Below are positions 43,272 to 54,785 of a DNA stretch of 64,000 bases, piece after piece (the first letter of the stretch is position 1; the number at the start of each line of letters is the position of its first letter). The notes under the pieces are model-generated. The model was not told the DNA's origin. It ran no database searches and saw nothing but the letters and a program-made list of their open reading frames with translations. The translations under genes and the position numbers were made by a program. This DNA comes from Lingula anatina (taxonomy: Eukaryota; Brachiopoda; Lingulata; Lingulida; Lingulidae): assembly GCF_001039355.2 (NCBI RefSeq), contig NW_019775415.1, forward strand, positions 62,001 through 126,000. The letters are read 5' to 3'.

Positions 43272-46173
43272 AGCAAGAGCGAGCTCACTCAATACAGCCA
43301 GGCGCATGGGTGCGGCCAGATGCAGCTTTCACTGTTGCGCTAAGAACGCGTGCAAAATGCCCATGTATTGTTTAACTATCGTGTTATGATCACTTGTCGC
43401 TATTTTAATTTAGCTTTCCTTAGTTGAACTATTCAGTTTCAGTTTCACGGAAAAGGCGGCCATGTCCAATAAATAAATTAAAGAAAAAGCCAAGTAAAAC
43501 AAAGTGACAGTAAATTCTTTGACACATAAGAACGCCTTTCTTATTGCTTCAAGCATTCACGATTGTTTCTTGCACTGAAAAATTTAGTTCTAGCATTCAC
43601 GGTCTTTAGCACAAGTATACTTAAAGACATACTTAAGGTTACTTTTCAGTGTCGATCATACTCGTACTCAACTAAAATGAAATGGATGAATTAAACTGGG
43701 TGAAATAGATCGAGGGAAGAAAGATGCAAGATGGCATTTTATCTAAAATGGAGAAAACAAACGGAACAAAGTTTCTGTCAATTAGTTGAAAACGCGTGTC
43801 GGTAGAATGTATCGTGCTGTATATACATTTAAACGGGTTAAACCTCTGAACATCATCTTATTTTTTTAATTCCAAAAATTGTAAACCGCAAGTCTACCAC
43901 TATTTTTCATTTCCCTCTATATCATCTTCAAAGTGTACACACTGACGAGGGAAGTAATAAAACAAATATTTTGTCTGGATATTTGTTTCTTTTCTTCTAC
44001 TACATGTAGAAATCAGTCCCAATCAGATTTTCAGCACGGAGCTGTTACTTCTTGTTCTCGGCAAAATTTGTATTTCAAGCAACTTAAAATTTTGCACTTG
44101 AAATAGGCAATTTTAATAAGTTTTTCTTGTGGGCTTCCAATTGTTTGTTTACTCAGTATCTCTGTATACAAATTGCATGTTGTCCGCCAGGAGGAGGAAC
44201 CTTACGTGAACTACGATATCAGTTCGAAGACTTCATATTGGCTTTAAAAATATTAACATTTCACTTTATGTAATAAGTATATAATTACTGGAAGAGGGTA
44301 CTCGACCTGCCTGAAATTGATTTCATCCACATATTATTTTAGATTATAGATATCACATGGCATCCTTCATTGACTTCAGAGTTGAAGTCAGGGCGCCAGT
44401 GTAAAGTTCGTGTCCTGACTACCTCACTGAGTGTGACATCCATCTGCCAAGAGGAAAACATATCGATCAGGGCAATGTGAGCCATTAATACGACTTCTGA
44501 AAATACAAACGGCAGAGGAAGTTGGCGGGAGATGACCGCCTTCAATGACACTCCTTCATCACCTTGTGCACTGGGAACTGGCTCGATTTCACAGAATTTG
44601 ATTCTGAGAGTGGATTTATGACTAATTCATGGTGTTCCTTAATTCTGCACAGCGCAGACAGACACCGGTGTTTAGTTCCTTTTGACGTTCTCAGCAATAG
44701 TAACAGGTAAAATATATTTGCAATCTTCTGAGACAGCGCCGCGTGCAGAAAGAAACTGTTACCTCAACCGGAAGGAGTCTGGACGGTGAGGCCCTTTAAG
44801 GGGGGTGGGGGGCGCCTAAAGCTCTGAATAAACAGCCGCACTGACAACCAGTCTGCCCTCGTGTTTATAATAGGTATATACTTTCCAAATTACACCTTTA
44901 TTTCAAGAAATATCGCACGCATCCACACTTCTAGGTGGCATGGCGTGAAATAGCGTGACTGACATCAACATGTATTTGAGCTATAAGTAAAACCACACAG
45001 ATATTAACAATTTTAAAAACAGGAAGCTGCAAATATCTTAGACCAAATGAACGAGAATTTAGACAAGACAAATAAAGGGCTGGTCACTTTTCATACTCGA
45101 TTTACAAAAACACGGATCCATTAGAGCTAGCCAAAATAGTTATTTTACAGTAAGATATCTAATGCAAGTTATCATTCCGCTCACTTTGCCTCTATCGGGA
45201 ATTTCTTTGAAGCTGATGAAGCATTTGTGTAAATTCGTTATCACGATCAGTTAAAGATACATACGAACCGAGCATCGGTGGAGCGTGGATTCCCAGTAAC
45301 ACATGTAAACCACTTCTACTAGATTCTTATATGACTCAAATAAATTCGACATGCCAAGGGATAAACTGAATATATCACTCGATCAGCCATAAAAGACCTT
45401 TAGACTGTTCCTTTCTTTAAATTTTTGGAAGTAAATTTAACCTACTTTCGTGACCTACTTTCCTGCCCCATTGACATACAGCTTAGAATGCCAGCAGAAA
45501 AATCTGTTAAAACATCATTTTTGGGTAAAATTAAACAATGCCTTTCGGTAATTCTCTTAGTTATACTACTTGAAGCTATATGCTGGCATTTGGTTGGTTT
45601 TTGTGACAAAAAATTGACTTTGTATGCATCTTTAATGGCTCTACATATTTTTTAACCGGAGTTTGGCTACCTCTGCTGTGCAGCTGAATATGCTAAAAAA
45701 TTATGACTTATAAACTACAACATTTTCTTTCACTTTTGGTTTAGTGATTTACATGGTGATTGGTATTAATTTTAACATGGTTGCTATAATTGCTGTTGCT
45801 TTTGGTTTTTAAAAATTATACGTCAAAGTCCAATTTTGATTTCTGCTTAATGAGTTGAATAATTGATATTAGTCAGAAATAGTTTGATTGATCAGCTATC
45901 ACTTTTCTCAATTTCATTTGCAATGAAGTGTTCCAAAGCTAATAATCATGCAAATTCTGTGTCAACTTCGAAGTGAATTAATAACCTCCGTTTGTTCTAG
46001 TTTCAGTGTCTCGAAAATTGCTTCGGGATCCCAAATGATGTGACTAATTAACGCAGTAGGAATATATATATTTTTTGCTGATTTGGTGTTGACAAATAAA
46101 TCATGTTTATCCACTTATGAAAGTCAAGATTATAACAGTTAATATCATAAACCAGCAACTTAGTATCAGGTGT

Positions 46174-46216
<43 letters not shown>
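46174..46216. repeat. (GATA)n microsatellite
   Basis: About ten tandem GATA units. Confidence 0.93.
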
Positions 46217-46232
46217 TGCCACTGAATGTCCA

Positions 46233-46236
<4 letters not shown>

Positions 46237-46328
<92 letters not shown>
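46237..46328. repeat. Compound (CT)n(CA)n(A)n microsatellite
   Basis: Long CT run, then CA run, then poly-A. Several overlapping open frames on both strands are produced by it and are not genes. Confidence 0.93.
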
Positions 46329-47376
46329 GGTCCCACCGATACTGTGTTGCTCGAAGGCAGGCCGGAACTTTCCCTTTCTCGTCTGAAATTCTTGCGAATT
46401 TTGCAAACCATGTGATTATTGAATCTCCCTTTTCACGCGCGCTGCCAGCACACTGACAAAAACATATTTCCATAGCTACAGGTAGGGCCTACTAGTATAT
46501 CTTTCCCGTCTTAGTTTTCAACCGCCGGCCTTTACGTCCCCTCCTGTAATAAGCTGTTATTTTGGTTTATTTATGCATCAGTGCAAAGAAACCAAATATC
46601 CGATGGCTATCAATCTAATTTAAAAAATCGGTCTTTATCACTGTAACTGTTTACATAGACATTCTGTGATAGCCCCCTTTTCAATGCAAAACGTTTATAT
46701 GGGACTCACATGTGTTTTTTTTTTTTTTTTCAACATTATGCAAGGTAACCGAAAATCGCTGTTTGCTGTTTGCCAATCCACTTCTGATAGAGAATCTAAC
46801 CCTTTGAAACCCATGGATTTGATGATATACCTTTGGTAGAAAATAACAAGAAAAAAGCGAGGCAAATAAAGGAACGTCCAACGATTAATTTACATCTATT
46901 TGCATTCCTTAATGAGGTGGAAATCGTTGTCGCTCGAACGAATGATCCTCCGTTGAATTGTCCCTTATTTCATTTGCCACAGATATAATCTAATCTTGGA
47001 GCTGCGTCTAGCATTAAATTTGACATTTGTCAAATCCAATCACTTTTGATTTGAACACCCGAGACAAATAAATGGCGTACAGATACAAAGAGAGTATTAT
47101 TCAGAAGTGAGTTAATACTGTGTAAGTGAATATTGCTTTCCACTGGTAATGTGATCATACATGTGCCAATATTCAACGGGTATTCAGGTCATGTTACTGT
47201 CAGTTTTAAGATAATGTATATTAGGCTGCATAAAAAAACCCGTTGAATTTTATTTTCATAAACCATCCTGAAGTTTAGTGTGATTTCATTCAATACTACG
47301 CCTACTACCTTGTATTACCTCCGACGCACAGTAGTTCTAATCAAGATCATTTTTAACCTCCACTTGGCGCTCAACA

Positions 47377-47403
47377 AACAAACAAACAAACAAACAAACA
47401 AAA
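47377..47403. repeat. (AAAC)n microsatellite
   Basis: Tandem AAAC/CAAA units. Confidence 0.9.
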
Positions 47404-49129
47404 ACGTAATTAAAATGGAATGAAACTTTAAATAATGTCTTGTATGACTACTTAACTCCTTTCCTTGTTGAGATGACAATAATATTTACATGCTTAATTC
47501 ATTGTAACGTATGCATCTACATGGGTAGATGAAAATGTACAAAGGAATGCAAATATATATAAATATGAATTATGATCAATAGTGATATTGTATGACTCCT
47601 TGTATGAAGAAAATACAAAACATATTTGGCAGAGCCCAAATGGCTCTACCTACTCAACTGGTTAAGGGTGCAGCACAGTCCCTTTTTTGGAAGGCTAACC
47701 ATAAATACTTGGCATTACATGTTCATTAAGATGTAGCAACATCCCATACCATATAGCACTTTTTTTCTTTTTAATCTTTATTTCTTTTTTTCTTTCTGAT
47801 TATGTAGTTTAGATAATGTTGGATTAAAAATGCAGTGGACATTGGACATTGGTCCGAACGTTAATGTCCTTCGTTGACCCTCTTATATCTGGTCTTTACA
47901 GTAGCGGCTTAACGACAGTACACCAACGACAAGCTGTCTGAGCTGTCACACATGCCTCGAATGGATGTCATTATAAGAAAGAAAAAGGAGAACCTTGGAT
48001 GTATAAACTGGATAAGCTGGATGTTCAGTCTATGGCAAGTCTTTTTGGATCTGGTCAATCCTGAAAAGACTACCTGTTCCTTTCCTCAAATCCTTAATAC
48101 CACGGCCCTTGCAAAGAAACAGACGGCATACTTTTTACGGTGCACTTTAGTTAATCTGGCTAGGGGTTTGCTATAGGGCGCCCTGTAGGTCTACATGCGT
48201 TCTATTTCTGTAATATCGAGAAATGCATTTTTGTGTTATTGTCTCTTGTGTAAATATGTCAATAAATAAAGCATTTCAAAAGAGACTAAATGTGTTTTAA
48301 ATGACATCTCGACCTTTCACAAACACACAACATACCACACCAACATTTTTTCATAATGATGTTAAAAATTAATCTTGTGCTTCTTTTCGGAAAGCGCATC
48401 TGACGCGGAGCACTGACGGATAGTTAATCTCTTGGAGACATATGGAAATCTGATTTCTTAGACACTGGGTATCGCTTTTCCAGCAGTTACAGACGAAGAT
48501 TGTCATAATTAGAACGCACCAGGGACGCAGCCAAGTTTTAAGCTGATCAGCAGTTATGTAACTTATTCCCTTTTACAGACAGAAGATGGCGAGCCATCAG
48601 AATCGTCTGGGAAAATGCTATTCTAAATTTTTGCGAATCAGATTTGTATTTTGATATCAGGACTGGATATTGTTTAGTTTAGCTGCAGAAACACCTCTTT
48701 ATTTTCATCCTTAATATCATTTTATAAGAAGATTTTTAATCACTGTCTGAGCCTTGACACAGATCGATTTTGATACATGACACATCCTTTTAAACCCACA
48801 TAACGAGAATCTTCTGTTGCTGTCTGATATTACCACATATACGAGCCCTCGTAAGTTGTGTTTATCTCTTTTCACATTGTTTTTTTTTTGTTAAAGTGGG
48901 ACATGGAATACGTTCTATCAGACCGTGGACAATAAAACGCGTTGATATATGATCAGTAATTTGTCCCGTGTCACGCTTTACAAGCAAGTGAAAGAGAAAG
49001 AGAGACGGAGAGATGCAGTAGCGTCTCATCTACCACATCTGTAACAGTATAATGGCTCCCATGTCCAATTTCCGTGTTGCAAGTAGAACACCACATGCAA
49101 ACCAAACAGCGTGACATTACTAGTATATA

Positions 49130-49657
49130 GGGGAGATCGAGGCTAGTTGGACCCCGGGGTAAGTTGCACCCCCCCCCCCCCATCAATTTATGACACTATG
49201 GGGTAAAAGAATTGATCACATCATTTTGTAAAGTGACCGTAATAAATACTGTTAAGAAAGCGTCGGCATTGAGTCCAAATGAAATAATGTAGCATCTTAG
49301 ACCGCATTCACATCGAGTTGAGCCATGGCTCTACAAAGCCACGAACTAAATATGGCGGACGTACATGAAAGGAAAACCGCCTAATCTTTTAATGGTCTCT
49401 CCGCCTCTCACACGCCTCCCCATGTGTCGTCCCAATGGAGCCGAGATTTAATGACTGTACCCCCGCAGGGACGACTCATGGGGAGGCGTGTGAGAGGCGG
49501 AGAGACTATTAAAAGATTAGGCGGTTTTCCTTTCATGTACGTCCGCCATATTTAGTTCGTGGTTTTGTAGAGCCATGGCTCAACTCGATGTGAATGCCGT
49601 CTTAAAGTACCTTTATTAAAAAGACTTGATTGGGGTCCAACTAGCCCCGGTCTCCCC
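49130..49657. mobile_element. MITE with TA target duplication, carrying a nested MITE
   Basis: The ends GGGGAGATCGAGGCTAGTTG and CAACTAGCCCCGGTCTCCCC are inverses with two mismatches, extending to GGACCCC. They are flanked by TA on both sides (49128-49129 and 49658-49659), as in Tc1/mariner-type insertion. The interior is interrupted by the element at 49300-49601; without it, the outer element is about 226 bp. No transposase. Confidence 0.8.
49300..49601. mobile_element. Complete foldback MITE, GGCGTGTGAGAGGCGGAG family, nested
   Basis: 302 bp whose two halves are nearly perfect inverses over about 130 bases, from GACCGCATTCACATCGAG to CATG-GTCGTCC, leaving a loop of about 40 bases. TTA on each side (49297-49299 and 49602-49604) is read as the target duplication. 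It is inserted inside the TA-flanked MITE, so it is the younger of the two. A deleted relative is at 26525-26720. Confidence 0.88.
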
Positions 49658-49659
49658 TA

Positions 49660-52600
49660 CATATGCAGACAAATGGTTGGACAAAATCTAGTTCCTTTGA
49701 ACAAAATTACAGGTGATAATTTGGAATGCTCTTAGGTCGTCGGCAAAACTTGAGTCAAAAATTATTATTTTTTTTTTTTGTTGTTGTTTTTTTTTTTTGT
49801 TTTTTTTTTGTAATTCACATATCAGCTTTTACATTATGAGACTGGAATATTTTATTTTCGCTCCAGAACGTCTTTAGTCCGTCGAATTCCCAATGCGAAA
49901 AAAAGAATAAAGCATTTCCAAAACCGTAATAATGCAACTTACCAGGAAATTGCCCTCCATTCATTTTTGTAGTGCACTGACATAACATGGGATTCATTAG
50001 CTTAATGTGTTAGGTGATTGGTAGTGGGGAAATAGTCACGTTCACAATTGTTGTCTCAATCTTGAAGGCACTTGCTTTGATATATCGATTGAGGTTTTAA
50101 CCAAACAACTGGTACATTAAAAAACGAAAACCCTATGGTTAAACATCTATATCTTTGGATATACCTGTATGTCCGCTATGGATATACACATGCATGTATA
50201 TACTATATGCACGTATGTCTGTATGTATTAGTACACGTAGAGTAATTCCATCGAAATCATTCCAATGATAACTCGGTAGTATTTTGGCAATATATCATTT
50301 CATTGTGCAGGGAAATGTAGTTATGTTTACAGTGACGATTATTTGCTGACACTAGCAGTATGTGTATATCACTACTGAAGTGCGGGGAGCTTTTTATTGG
50401 TCATTATTCCAAATGTGAAATCAGCATTTGGTAAGTATCATAACTGTCCGTTTCATTACTTTCTTATGTCTTAACTACGAGACCGATATAAACCCTTCAT
50501 GAATTGCGATCTCTATACATGCGTTTTCTTATCTCAACAGTAAAACGGAAACCAAAACTAACAAATTTACATGGCAAGCAAGAGAAAAAGAATATACAAA
50601 AAAGGTTACTAAAAGCAGTGACATTTTGCAGAACACTTCTTCACCCTGATCCATAGGCAAGTAATTCATGATGCATCGACTAATTAGACGGCCTCAAAGT
50701 GTGATAAGTCACAAAAGCAGAGCTAATAAAATGCTACCATATTACACTGGATAGGGCGTAATTATATTTACACAGCGATGCAATTGACAGTATTCCAGTG
50801 CATTAAGGAAGTTTATTACGTTCATAGATAACTCGTTCGCTATCCATAAGTTGCTCTCGTCATTAGTTAATGTGTTCAAAAGTACTGATGCAATAAATCC
50901 AAACAAACCTAACTGTATCTAGTATTACCCATTAATGACTTTTCTATTTAAGCTCAGGGACAATTAAAGTGACGGTTTATGACTGCACTAGCGGACGATG
51001 TGCCTTCGCCTTTTGTCTTCGGTGTGATTGGAAACAACTTTGGACATAATATGGTTAAAATGCAAGTGAACTACCTTATGCTCAACAAATTATAACGGAG
51101 AATTTGTCATTTAACAACAGCCAAACATCCACCCTGACCACGTACAAAAGGTTTATAAAACGTCATTGTGTATTATTCATAGTTTTAATTATTTTTCGAG
51201 TGACGTAAGATAAGAATTTTGAGGATAAATGTAATTTCCTATTTCAAGGTCATCTTGATGACAAGATCAGCCGTCAACATTATTTCTAAGTGTGTAGTGT
51301 GTAGCTTTGAAAAAGAACAACAAAACACCATCTTACTTTTCGTATTGGGTGTATTTCGCTTTTTTATAGCGAAAACATGCATGTGAAACGATTTTCTACG
51401 AGTGTATACTGCCCTGGAGTTTATTTTATTTATTTATTTATTTTTTTTTTTAACATACATGTAAGATCAAACCGAAAGTCGGACCTGCAGTACTGGTATT
51501 CTTTTTAACATGTTCTTTTACAAATTACTGAATACAACCTAATTTTACCTCGAAAGGTAAATAACCTGATTTGTGATTCCTTCCCAAATTCAGGGGAAAT
51601 GGTTTAAATGACCAAGTAAGCTTCGAGTGGAATCTAGGGATCCAGCTTAGAAAGGCAGCTCGGCTAGTAGAAAACCAGCCTTTTATCTGCATGCAACTTA
51701 ATAAAAAAATAGACCACATTTAAGTTGAAGTGATTTTGATCTTTCCTTCCTTATGCCGTTCACAAAGCAAACATGTCCATTTGAAACAGGTATAATACTC
51801 TACCGTGATTCCGTTATTCTTTAAGAAATGGGATTTTCAGGCAACTAGTCTATACTTTTCTAATTCAGATGTTAGATGAAAAATCCAGGCACGAAAAAAT
51901 CTACCCTCACCTCCTCTACCCGCTCTCGAGGTTTGATAATTTATCTTTCTAAAGTTAAATGTAATGGTCAAAAGGTCAAGCTGCCCACACTATGGGATGA
52001 GTTTTGTGTAATTCAAAGTGTATTAAACAGTTTTGAAGACCTCGTCTGTGGAATGGGCCATTTCAGAGCAATTTGCCACCAATAAGTAAATTGGCCGACT
52101 GAATTAAAAAAATGTAGATTCTATCGACTAATATGTGTTGAAGAAAAGTTAAATCTAAGTTGGTGGAAAGTGCAATATTAAATCAAATAGTTAATTCACT
52201 AGGAATAAAAGGAAATGCAGTCTTTCAGCAATTGGGTTTATATTCAAAATTCATTACGATAATCAGGATCATTTAAATGTCTTGTGCTGAGCAATGTTCA
52301 ACAAACTGTTTAGTCCTTTGGGTCCTAGAGTGTAAAAATGCATCTCTTCGGTCAGCACAGCGAAAGCCAATGGACTCTCGAATGTGCATTTATTCATTCG
52401 CAATTACAGTCATAATTCACTTAATCTTCCATGATAAGTTTATTTGACTTTATGTTTAATACTTCTTTTTGATAGGCTTACTATTACAGGCACTTCATTC
52501 AAGGGTTAATAGCCCTGCAAGACCTCCAAGTATGATTTGGCTTTGACTGAGTATTGAACTTTATGAAGATGTAAAAATTTACCGATAACATTCTGAAGGA

Positions 52601-54563
52601 CCGGCCGCCAGTTGTAAATACATTTGTACTGTAGTATTTACAATCCTTACGAAATCGCATGAGAAAATAATAAGAGAAGTCATAAAAGTAGATGGTCTTG
52701 GAAAAATTAATTCAGAGAGACTTGTTTCAGATTCTCATTTCCTCTGTTTGTCGTATGACGGCTCGTTTCATGTCTTCCTTAATATCGTATCATGTTGTAA
52801 ATGTGATTTTTGAAGACTAACTGACGCCATTCTGTTGCTATGTATAGTAAAAGACTTGTTAAGTACTCCTTCACGATGAAAATGATTGTTTCAATATCAC
52901 AGCCTTCACTGAGAAGTATCATTTTGAGTTTGGAGTGCGTTCCAGAACAATGTGTGGGTGAAAATACACGTGAACAATACATCTTCTTATAGAATTTAAA
53001 TAAGTTTTTCCTTCAGTTTGCATGTTAGATACATGCTATCAACCTAAAAATGAAAACTGTCACCCACAAACACAAACATGACATCAACTTTTTCTTAAAA
53101 ATAAAAGTCCTGTTCCGTTTACAGTACAATTTAGTGTATTTATCTAAAATGCCCGTTTTCCCCTCAATGAAAAATATTTCAAGTATCAGTCACCGAAGTT
53201 CATTCATTAGGTTTCTGGGAGTGCCATCAATACCTAATTAGTTTATAATCATAATGCCACGAGCAAATTTACACTCGTATATCAATAAGTTAATCTGTTA
53301 CGCAGTTTTTAATACAAATGCAATTTGATAACAAAATCAATATTAAGGACGATTTAATCTAGACTCGAAGTGCAAATTACGGTCATGAAAGTAAGAAAAA
53401 AAATTATGGAGAGAGCAATTTTCATTAAAAGCTTTTGCAACTTTGAATTCCTACTCGAATGAGAGAATCCAATTAAGATGAATTGGTCGTTATGAATTGT
53501 AATTGAAGAAATGAGGCTGATTTCTTATATTCTCTTGGCAAAAGTGGGCTGGAAAGAATCATCATAATCATATCTCCGTTTAGATTAATTCTAGTACCTA
53601 CGGACACAAGGTCCATTTCGTTTCGCAATAGAATTTCAATTGAGTACAATTGAAAGATACAGTAACATGTTCAATCTATCGGATTACATACATAGACTAA
53701 AATTTAAGGAAAGGCGCATTTATTGTTCTTGTTGTTTTTGTCAGCAAAAAATGGTTGGCACGGTTCATTAGCATTTTACTTGGCTATAGTGCTTTTATTT
53801 TTTCAGAACCGCCCACAACCCACTGTTACGCCATGGTTGACATTTGGCTGGCACGTTTTGATGTAGAAGTCACACGTTGTAGATCTATAGGCCTACGAGC
53901 AGAAAATAAAATGTATCTAAGTCGTTTTACTGAAGTTACTGATGTAGTGCCAGTTGTGGAATTGGTGCAGGATTCCACACGTGCCTGTACACTGGAATTC
54001 AGTACAATTGTTAATTGAAGAGAAACCCATTTTGGACGGTCCACAAGGCAGTGATCAGATATTCGCAGTGACGGTTCCTACATGTACTGACATCCACACC
54101 TTTCCAGTTGGTCTCCGTTCTATACACTGAGATTAGTCGGTCAATTAGTACAGTCAGTTTGAAAGTTTAAAAGACACACACCAGTCGTCCGGACTGGGTC
54201 TGTTTTCATATTAGTAAGTGTTAAGCATATAATGGGCGTGACTGTTTTCTCGCCAAACAAAGCCTATACCTTACTCACTCTGAAAGCATGCAATTAAGCA
54301 AGTTTGGTGTTCTTTTAAGAATAAACTGATCTTATGGAAAATGTTTCATATTCGTCTAGTAGATGAGACCATGCATGTTTGCTTCTGTGAACTGGCAATT
54401 TTTTATGCACCAGTGATTGCACACGGTCGCCTTGCGATACCAAGGAGTTATAACAGTTATAACTCCTTTGCGATACTAACTGAGGGCGAGACAATATCAG
54501 TCTGGGTCAAGGGGTCAAGGTCATGTGTTAAACATACCAGTCATGGTTTTAATGTGGTAGGTT
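49660..54563. other. Non-coding, AT-rich region
   Basis: No gene recognised. A T-rich tract lies at its start. The block around 53390-53560 is dense in homeodomain-type AATTA/ATTAA cores and lacks repeats, which would fit a conserved enhancer, although conservation cannot be seen from one sequence. Confidence 0.4.
49764..49810. repeat. T-rich tract with TTG interruptions
   Basis: Poly-T interrupted by a few G residues. Confidence 0.9.
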
Positions 54564-54785
54564 GCAATGGCGGATTTAGGGGGGTGTCAGGAAAAAATCA
54601 CACCAATATTTCCCTCCTAACATTAGAATTTTGAAGAGCGGAATCATAGTTCTTAACTGCACCAAATGGCACCGTTTGCCCTCCAAAACACCGAACCCCA
54701 CATCAAGGGGACAAGGGTCGGCTTCGATTCCGAGGCCTGTCATACTTTAAAAAATCTTAATAATTCTGGATCCGCCCCTGGGTTG
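54564..54785. mobile_element. Probable MITE with GGCGGATYYAG ends
   Basis: AATGGCGGATTTAGGGGGG at the left and CTGGATCCGCCCCTG at the right are imperfect inverses about 220 bp apart. The interior is non-coding with C- and G-rich runs. Ends of this GGCGGATCCAG type are familiar from non-autonomous DNA transposons; superfamily not assigned. Confidence 0.5.

Larger units (their letters stand above)
38493..49127. other. Long, mostly non-coding region downstream of the zinc-finger gene
   Basis: About 10.6 kb in which I find no recognised gene. Contents are microsatellites, a G-rich quadruplex-type tract (40346-40365), one unrecognised open frame (41209-41574), a candidate RFX X-box (43258-43271) and scattered A/T-rich motifs. 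It may hold regulatory elements for the transcription factor gene, which is inference from position only. Confidence 0.45.

Noticed and set aside
46048-46473. 141-codon minus-strand open frame
   Set aside because: Most of it is translated GATA, CT, CA and A repeats.
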